This document shows, in pieces, positions 55,500-64,000 of a DNA stretch of 64,000 nucleotides. A program made the position numbers and the translations under genes. Each line of letters opens with the position of its first letter. Positions within the stretch are counted from its first letter, which is position 1. Below the pieces are notes generated by a model. The model did no database searches and had not been told where the DNA came from. It worked only from the letters and a program-made list of their open reading frames with translations. This stretch comes from Ustulina deusta (lineage: Eukaryota > Ascomycota > Sordariomycetes > Xylariales > Xylariaceae): NCBI GenBank assembly GCA_023159155.1, contig JAJNNX010000018.1, positions 806,001 to 870,000 on the forward strand. Reading direction: 5' to 3'.

Positions 55500-58400
55500 G
55501 TAGCATATAGTACGTACTAGCTACGTATTATATAAAAAAGAACAATCTAAACAAAACCTAAATATAACTTGCTAAAAAAAAAAATCTTTATCCTAACCTT
55601 TATAAGCAAAAATTAAGCTATAATACAAAATAAGTAGGGCTAAATCATATAATACTAACCCAGTTATATAATATAACAAACCTTTTTTTTAAAATTAAGA
55701 TTATATTTTTATAATATATAATTATTTTTTGTTTTATTTATTAAGTATTTTTTGTTTTATTTATTAAATATTTTCTATTTTATCTATTAAATCTGTCCGC
55801 ATTAAATATATTATTTTTAAGGTTTTTTATTTTGTTATTTAAATTATAGCTAATAATATTATTTGTTATATTAAAGTAGCTATTAATCATAGTTACTATA
55901 TTTTTATTAATAATTATAAATTTAAGTTAAGTAATAAAAATCTAAATATCAAATATTAGAACTTTATTTTGTATTATATAGGTTATTTTATAATATATTA
56001 TATAAAAAATATATTTAATAATCTTAATATGTTTAATAACTAACTCCTATTTATTAGTATTTATATCGAACTAATACGCTACGTTTTAAATAAGATTAAC
56101 AAAAATAATATATTGCTATACTTTATATAAAAATATACGCTAGCTATTAAATAAAAAAAATAATAAGCTATCTTTTTATACTTATTTATTGTTAAATAAT
56201 ATAAATAGCAATTTTCTAAGCCATAAATAAGAATTTTTCTTATAAAAAGTTTGTTATAATAATTTTAAACATATAGGTTTTATGTTTAGTTATATTAAGT
56301 ATTAATATAAGACTTTAATTAGTATAACCGGGCTAAAGCTTTATAATTAAAGTTTTAATATATTTAAACTTATTTTTTTTAGTTTATTGCTTATTTTTGC
56401 AAATTTTTGCTTCTTTTTTAAGGAATACCGCTTTAAAATATATAATATTTTTGTTAAGCTTAGCTTAATTAATAGTATCTGCAGGTATTTTTTTATATAA
56501 AGCAGTATTATTAAGCTAGCTTTTAAACTTATTAATAATCTTATATTTTTTAATCTAATAAAAATAAAACATAAATATATATATATATATATATTTTTAA
56601 TATATTTAAGCTAGTTAATAAGCTTAGCAGCTATAGCAGTATTAACTATAGTTTTAAAAAAATAAGCAATAAAATATAAGCAGTATTAAATATAATATTT
56701 ACTATTGCAATTAATATAAATTAATTTATTGCAATTGGGCTAGAACTTATAATAAGTTTAATAGCAAAATTTGTATTCCGATTTTTATATATTTTTAAAA
56801 AAAAATATAATAGTAATATAATCTAAATAGTAGTTTTTATAATATACTAACTATTTATTATTAGAGTTAACGCAGCTAGATTTAGCCTATATAATAGTAT
56901 TACTAACAATAAACTAGCTGTAATAAGCCTGTAATATTATAACTAAGCTAAAATTTTATTATTTAATAAATCTAGGTTGTTTAGTATATACTAGATTAAT
57001 AATAATAATATTATATTTATTGTTTTATATATTTTAAATAATATATATAATAACTATTTTAAAAACAATTTTAATAGTTATAAATATAAATAATTTTTTA
57101 TTAATTTTATTAACTTAGATATTATAAAAAATAACAATACTAATATTTAAGCATTACTTGTTAAGCTAGTATAAATTAGCTTTAAAAATTAAAATAATAA
57201 AATTATAGATATATTTAATATTAGCCCGATTAATAAAGCTATTTTTATTAACAAATTTATTATTATTTTTTTTAATATTTAAAAAAAAAGCCGATCTACT
57301 AGCAGCTTTATAAATAATATTTTTAATAAACATTTAAAATTAAATAATTATTAAATTATTATAATTATAAAGATTTTTAAATATAAAACTATTATAAAAC
57401 TTTATAAATATAAACTATAAAATATTGCTTTTAATATAATAGTTAATTTTAAAATAGTAAAAATAAATAGCGCCTGATTATTTTATATAAATACTTATTA
57501 AAAGCTTAAGCTATAATATAAATAAGTTAAAAAAATAAGTAGGCTAATCTAGCTTACTATAATAACTACTTACTAAAAAAAAAGCAAATAAATTTGTTTA
57601 TTATTTCTAGCAAAAATATAAACTGCTATATTAACTTATATAAAAGCAATAAATATATTAGCTTTAGTTATTTTTTATTTTTTATTAATAATTAAAACTT
57701 ATATATTAAGAATAAAACTAATAATAAATAAAACAAAAAAAATATAAATAATAATATTAGCTTTTTTATATATATATTTAATAAATTATTTATAAAACTA
57801 TTTATATATTTTTTTGTTTTTTTTTCTTAAAAATCAGAATCAAGCTTACAAATCTTAAGATTAGAAAAAATACACTAAACAAAAAAATTTATTTTTTATT
57901 ATATTATATACTTATTTATAACTAATTTAATTAATTTAAAACTTTTTTAAATAGTAGTTTTTTTATTTTTTATATTAATAATATTTTATATAAATTATAT
58001 AAAAAAATGTTTAAGCTTAAACAAATTTATAAAATTTTTAAGTATATATTGCTTGTTTATTTTATAAAATATATGCCCTATTATAATAGTAATAATTACA
58101 ACTTAAATAACTTTAAATTTAATATTTAGATTATATTTTATTTAATTTTAGTAAATAATATATGTTATATTGTTTAATTAATAATTATTATTACTAATAA
58201 TAATAACTTAAATATATTAAAAAATAAATTAACTATATATAGATAAAGTATTTATAAATTATATTATAAATATTATTTATTTAGTATAAAAGTTAATAGT
58301 AGTTTGTTTAATAGTAGTATTAAAATATATAACTTTTATATTAATATTATTCTAACTAGAAACTTAAGTAATATTTATGTTCTAAGTAGTAGCTTAGGCA

Positions 58401-61400
58401 GTATTATTATTATTTATAAAATTATTACCCTAGCTACTATTATTAAATAATTATATTAGTACTTTTATATTTTAAATAGTAGCTTAAGCAATATTATTAT
58501 TAATATTATTATTACTTATAAAACTATTGTTTTAACTGCTATTATTAAAAAGCTATATTAGTACTTTTATAATATTTAATATTATATTTAATACTAGGTC
58601 CTAAATAAAAAACTTTTTAAAAAAAATTATAATAAAAATCTTACTGCTTTTAAAATATTTATATATAAATTTAATACTAAAAAGGCATTTTTTAATATTA
58701 TATGTAATAATTTTATATTATTTGTTATTAAGTGTAGTATAAGCAGTAAAAAAGTAATCAAATTGTTTTTTAGTAATATTATAAAATTAATAATAAATAA
58801 TTATTTTATATTAAATAATAGATTAGAACAATAATAAGTTTAATTATTAAGCTTTATTTTTATTAATCTCTTTTTAATTTTTTTAAAATATAAAAGTTAT
58901 AAAATCTATAAAAAAAAAACAATTATAGCTACCTTATAAAGTAGGGCTATAAAGTAGCAGTATTTATTTGCTAGCAAACCTAAAATATAATTTATAAAAT
59001 AAGCTATAATAAAAAAAACTTTAAAATTATAGTAATAAATATATTTTTAATTAAAATCTATAGCTTAAAAGTAAAAAAAAAAAAAAAATTATTACTATTT
59101 TTATTAATAATTATATTAATAATAGCTTTTATTTTTATTTTTATAATATTTTTATAAATTGTAATATTAAAAATAATTAAAATATTAAAATATAATATAG
59201 CTTTTATAACTTAAACAAAATATTTCTTATTATTAAACTATTTAAAAATATTAAAATCGGGAACTTTAAATAAAATAAGCTTTTTTAAACCTTAAGCAGC
59301 TTTTTAAAAAAAATATAAAAAAATAAAAATAATAAAAATAACTAATATAATATTATTTTATTTTTTACTTAATTAATAATAAATAGTTATATATTAAAAT
59401 ATATATTTAATTATTTTAGTAAGAGCAGCAAATAGTTTAAAATATTACTGTTATATAACTATATTTTTAATATATTGCTTATATTTATTTTGTAGTTTCT
59501 AGTATTAAAAAAAAAACTATAGCGTTAAATTTTTAAACTATTTATTATAAGCTTTTTTAAAGCGTTTTAAAACAATTGCTAAAATAGACTTAAAATATTA
59601 TTTTATATAACTAAGCATACAAAATTATTTATTTTTATTAATATTACAAGCTTTAATATAAGCTTTTAAAATCTTTTTAATAATTATATTAATAGCTTTA
59701 GCTTTACTAACTTTAGTTTTAAACAAATTATAAAATTTATAAAGCATATTTATAAATTTAATCTTATAAAAACTATTAAGCTAAAGAGCATTGGCTAAAT
59801 AATAGAAATATAATAAAAAAAAAACTAAGTAGTAAGATAGCTATAATTTATTATATTATAAAAAAATATTACTAAAACAAATATAGACTATTATAAAATA
59901 AGCTTTAAAAAGCTATTCTAATAATAATATTTATAAGCAATAATATAAAACAAAAAAATTGATCTTTTTTATAAAGTTATAAATATTTAAAAATGCTTTT
60001 AATATTTAAAAGTAATATTTTTATAAGAAATAAGTCTATTAAATATATTAAACTTACTATTTTTAATATTTTATATAAACAGTTTATATAAAAATATATC
60101 TTGCTTTTTATAAATTTTTGCAAAAATGCCGATTATTTTTTTGTTTTTTTTATTATAGCATAGAATACTAATTTTAAATTTGCGTAGTAAGTCTAAGTTT
60201 GCTATAAATTTATTAAAAAAGTTAAATTATTAAATAAAATTATTAAAAAATATATTAATAAGCTAAGCTATATAATCTAAGCGCAATATATAATAAATAT
60301 TATTTATAATAGCTAAAATATTTACTATAAATTTAATAAATAATATATTATACTTTAGAGCTTTTAATAGGTTTTTATAGCTTTGTTTTATTAGCTAATT
60401 ATATACTAAGCTTTTACTTATTTTAGTAACAATAAACTTTTAAATAAAAGCTATATAAAAAAAATAAATATCTATAAATATTTTATATATTTTTATAAAC
60501 TCTATTTAATATTTATAATAAATATAAATATTTTATGTTTTAAATTAGATATTATTAATTTTAATTGTACTATAATAAACTAATATATAACTTAATCTAA
60601 AGAATAATATATAATTAAAATAATAAAAAAATATAAACTAAAAGTTTATTTACCTAAGTTTTTTTTAGCCTATTTTACCTTTCAAAATATTATAGGTTAT
60701 AAAACATACTATAATAGCTAAAATATATTTGCTTTTATACTTGCTATACTTATTAATATAAAGCGCTTATTAAAATTGCTTTATAAAATCTATATTATTA
60801 TTTAATATAAATATAATACCTAAAATAAAATTAATAGCTTTAATAAATAACGTATTATTATATAAAATAGATTATTATAAAAGCTTTAAATTATTTAAAG
60901 TATTTATAAACAAACTAAAAAAATAAAAATATTTAAAACAAAAATAATTATTTTTTATATAATAAATAGTATAAATAGTACTTTTTATAAATCTATATTA
61001 AGATTTATAATAACTAAAATAACTATAATAAAAATAAAAACTATTATTATAATAATTAAAACAGATTATATAATTATATTTTATATTACTATATTTATTA
61101 TATAAGAAATTCTAATATACCGGATTAATATAAACTTATTTAAAAGTATTATTACTAAAAGCTAGTTAAACAAATATACTATTATATATAAATTAAATAT
61201 AATATATTTTATTAATATTAATATAAACAAGAATATATTTAATTAGTTTATATTTATTATATTAGGTTTCCTAATACTTAAACAATTTAAAAATAGTTTT
61301 TTAGTTATCTAAATCAAACGTTTTAGCTATAATAATATTAAAAGCAATAGTATTAATTTTGCTAAAATTAAAAAAAAGCTAACAAGTTCTATTTTTTTAT

Positions 61401-64000
61401 AAAAAAAAATATAAACTATTTAGCAAAATAATCAATATATTTATATTTATTTTAAACATAATCTAATATATATAAAATTTATTATTAGGTTTAATATTAA
61501 AATAAATAGCTAAAATAGCCTAATATATCGCTTTATTGCTAAAAAAGTAAATAATTAAGTTTAATAAAATAAATTATATATATACTATTAATAAAAAATA
61601 TAATAACTTATAGCTATTAATAAATAAATATATTTAATAAAATAAACTAAATAGTTAGATTATATATAATATAATTATATACTAAAAAAATAGTACTAAA
61701 ACTATTTATTTTAATAGTATCTAAAACAAATTTAAAAAAAGGTATTATAAATATATAATAAATAAAAAATATAAAAACTTAAAAAACTATATATAAAAAA
61801 CGCAGCTATAATTACAAAATTAAATAAGTATAAAAGTAATAAAAAAGTAAAGAAATAATTAGTATAAATAAATATAAAATACCTAGGCACTTAAATACTT
61901 ATATATTTTTATCTTACTAATATATATATAAAGTAGCAGAAAGTATTATAACAAATATATTAAATATAGTAGACTTAAAAAAAATACTTAAGTAGGCATT
62001 TAAAAAAACAATCGAAATATTAAAATATTTATATAATTATAAAATATATTTAATTAAAACTTTTTATAAATAAGCTTTTTTATTTATATAAATAAATATT
62101 ATATATATTAATATTTTTCTGTTTTAGCTTTTTAACTAGCTTTAAATTTTTTAATATTTTATTTAAAACAATTAAATAAATAAAGCTAATAAAATATTAA
62201 TATTATAAAAATATAATTTAACTATAAATACTATTATTTTTATTTTATTATAATATAACTTTAATAGTTTAAAAATATTAAATTAAAATATATTAGTTAG
62301 TTTATATATATATATATATTATATTTTATTTATTTAATTTTATAATATAGCTAAATAGCTATAATAAAAAAATTAGTTAAATATATATATATATAAGCTA
62401 AAATCTCTTTAATTATTTATTTTTTAATACTGCTACTTTTAATACTGCCGGGCTCTAGCTATAGCTTATTAAATATATTTTTTTTTACTAGCTTAAAATA
62501 CTTAATAAAAATATTTTATTACTAGCATAGCTAGCTAGATAGTTTAATATAATATTTAAAATTACTAAAACATTTTTTTATAAAAAATAAACCAACTTTA
62601 TAAAAACTAAGCTTAGTTTAATTATTTAAATAATATCTCAACTTACTTAGCTTTGCAAGCTTAATATATATAAAATTGTTTTTAAAAATAAAAAAAAATT
62701 TAATATACTACTAATTATAATAGATTTTTATTCTTATTTGTACTAGTACTATAATATTAAAAACTTTTTATTAGAGCGTTTATTAGATCTATATATAATT
62801 GCTATTTAAAAAAAAGTCTATAAACAAAAAAAATTTTAATTTTTAATTATATAATAGCTTATAAAACATTTTAGTTATAATAACTAATATAAATATATTT
62901 AAAATATATATTATATAACTAATATAGTTTTTTTAAATATTTATATCTAGTTAGGCCTTAAGTATAAATATTAATAAAGTTTAAAAAACTTAAATTATTT
63001 TTTTAATTTAATTATTAGCTTATTAATAATATAATATAAATAACTATATAGTAATACTGCTTATTTTATACAATTTTATTTATAATCTACTAAAAAATTT
63101 AAAATCTATATTAAATATAAATAAATTAAATAGCTCTTAATTTAAATAAACTTATTAAATATATAATCAAGCTTAATTTTTTATATTATATATTAATTTA
63201 CTAATAATATACTTTATAAATTTTATAGTTTTATATATAATTATAAATATTATATTATTTCTATTTAAAAATATAAAAAAACTCAAAATAAAATCAAAAC
63301 ATAAAATATAAATTAAAATTATAAATATATAAATAAGTTATATATTGCTATAAAATAGCTTTTTTTTTTTGCTTAGTAGCTAATAAATCAGATATATATT
63401 TATATACTTAATAATATACTTTTTAATTTTAAAAAAATAAATAAAAATACAAATAAAATTTATAATCTATATTATTTTTATATAAGCTTTATAATTATAA
63501 GCTAGTTATATAACCTTTGTTTATATAATAGCTAAAATAATAAGCTAGTTACTAAAAAGATCTAAATAATATAATAATTATATAATTAGATTATAACAAA
63601 ATATATATAAAGTAATATTAAAGCTTTTAGTATTATTTTTTATTATATTATATTATTTCTATAGCTGCTTATATATTATTTTAAAAATATAATCTATTTG
63701 TAATATTCTAACTATTTCTTATTATAAGTTCTTTAATATATAAATAAATATAATAATTATATTTTTATATAACTATAATTTTAGTTTTATATCTAGCACA
63801 ACAAAAAAGCTCGCTAATAAAATAATTATTTATAATACTAAAGCAAGCAAGTCTAATATTGCAAGCTATGTTTTAACTAGCATAGCGCTATTTAAAAATC
63901 AAATATATTATATTATTAGAAAATAAACTAAGTTTAAAACTAGTATAAAAGCTAGTATTAATATTAAATCTTGAAATTATAGCTAGGCTAGATCTTAAGC
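55500..64000. repeat. AT-rich gene-free block (RIP-type isochore), continues beyond the window
   Basis: From about 55,500 the sequence is almost entirely A and T up to the end. No open frame of 60 codons or more occurs in 8.5 kb. The few G and C bases sit mostly in GCT, AGC, ACT and AGT words, while CpG is nearly absent, which fits C-to-T mutation of duplicated DNA by RIP (known in Pezizomycotina). Simple AT runs occur at 56575-56594 and 62303-62319. No terminal repeat or transposase domain survives that I can recognise. A mitochondrial origin is unlikely because no rRNA, tRNA or cox/cob/nad frame is seen. Confidence 0.85.

Noticed and set aside
55500..64000. Mitochondrial DNA insertion
   Set aside because: High AT alone is not enough; no mitochondrial gene, tRNA or rRNA pattern was seen and stops are dense in all frames.
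1..64000. tRNA, 5S rRNA, CRISPR array
   Set aside because: I searched by eye for the T-arm GGTTCGANTCC word and the 5S core and found no full match; no spaced direct repeats of CRISPR type exist. A covariance-model scan could still find a diverged RNA gene.

Overview
The window is nuclear DNA of a filamentous ascomycete, most likely a Sordariomycete. The evidence is short (50-170 nt) introns with GTRNGT donors and CTAAC-type branch sites, core fungal proteins of Pezizomycotina type (RAD51, Nup120, Vps26, RPL9, FRS2, RPF2), and an 8.5 kb AT-rich block without genes at the right edge, as left by repeat-induced point mutation (RIP). Most genes below were assembled exon by exon from splice sites. 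Stated lengths are those of the spliced frame, and the exon phases were checked to add up.

Layout. 0-12 kb is housekeeping: partial ERV46 (-), an orphan protein with a possible SprT-like fold (-), RAD51 (-) divergent from NUP120 (+), VPS26 (-) divergent from RPL9 (+). 13-25.7 kb is mixed: a secreted or membrane glycoprotein with a spliced Ser/Arg tail (-), a small Rieske protein (-), a broken copy of the nuclear-pore gene POM34 (+), a 46-codon Cys/His protein (+), about 2.7 kb without a convincing gene, and an orphan 1328-residue helical protein (+).

25.9-34.1 kb looks accessory. A fusion of a diaminopropionate ammonia-lyase-like PLP enzyme with an M20 amidohydrolase (+), a Dal5-type transporter whose first exon is out of phase (-), and a 2-oxoglutarate oxygenase (+) lie between two related, degraded, LTR-like repeats in opposite orientation. 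I infer a small nitrogen-scavenging module: uptake, amide hydrolysis, then PLP-dependent deamination. The transporter may be decayed.

34-54 kb holds an unidentified broken frame, a small SMP-type stress protein (+), FRS2 (-, nine exons including one GC-AG intron), a second 2OG oxygenase (+), a DUF1765 protein (-), a 4 kb gene-free stretch rich in GGTACCTA words, a DUF7709-like protein (+), RPF2 (-), and a zinc alcohol dehydrogenase (-) whose catalytic GHE motif is built around a 16-nt exon. From about 55.5 kb to the end the sequence is almost pure A/T and has no open frame of useful length.

No tRNA, rRNA, CRISPR array or intact transposon was recognised. No database search was possible; family names rest on remembered motifs.
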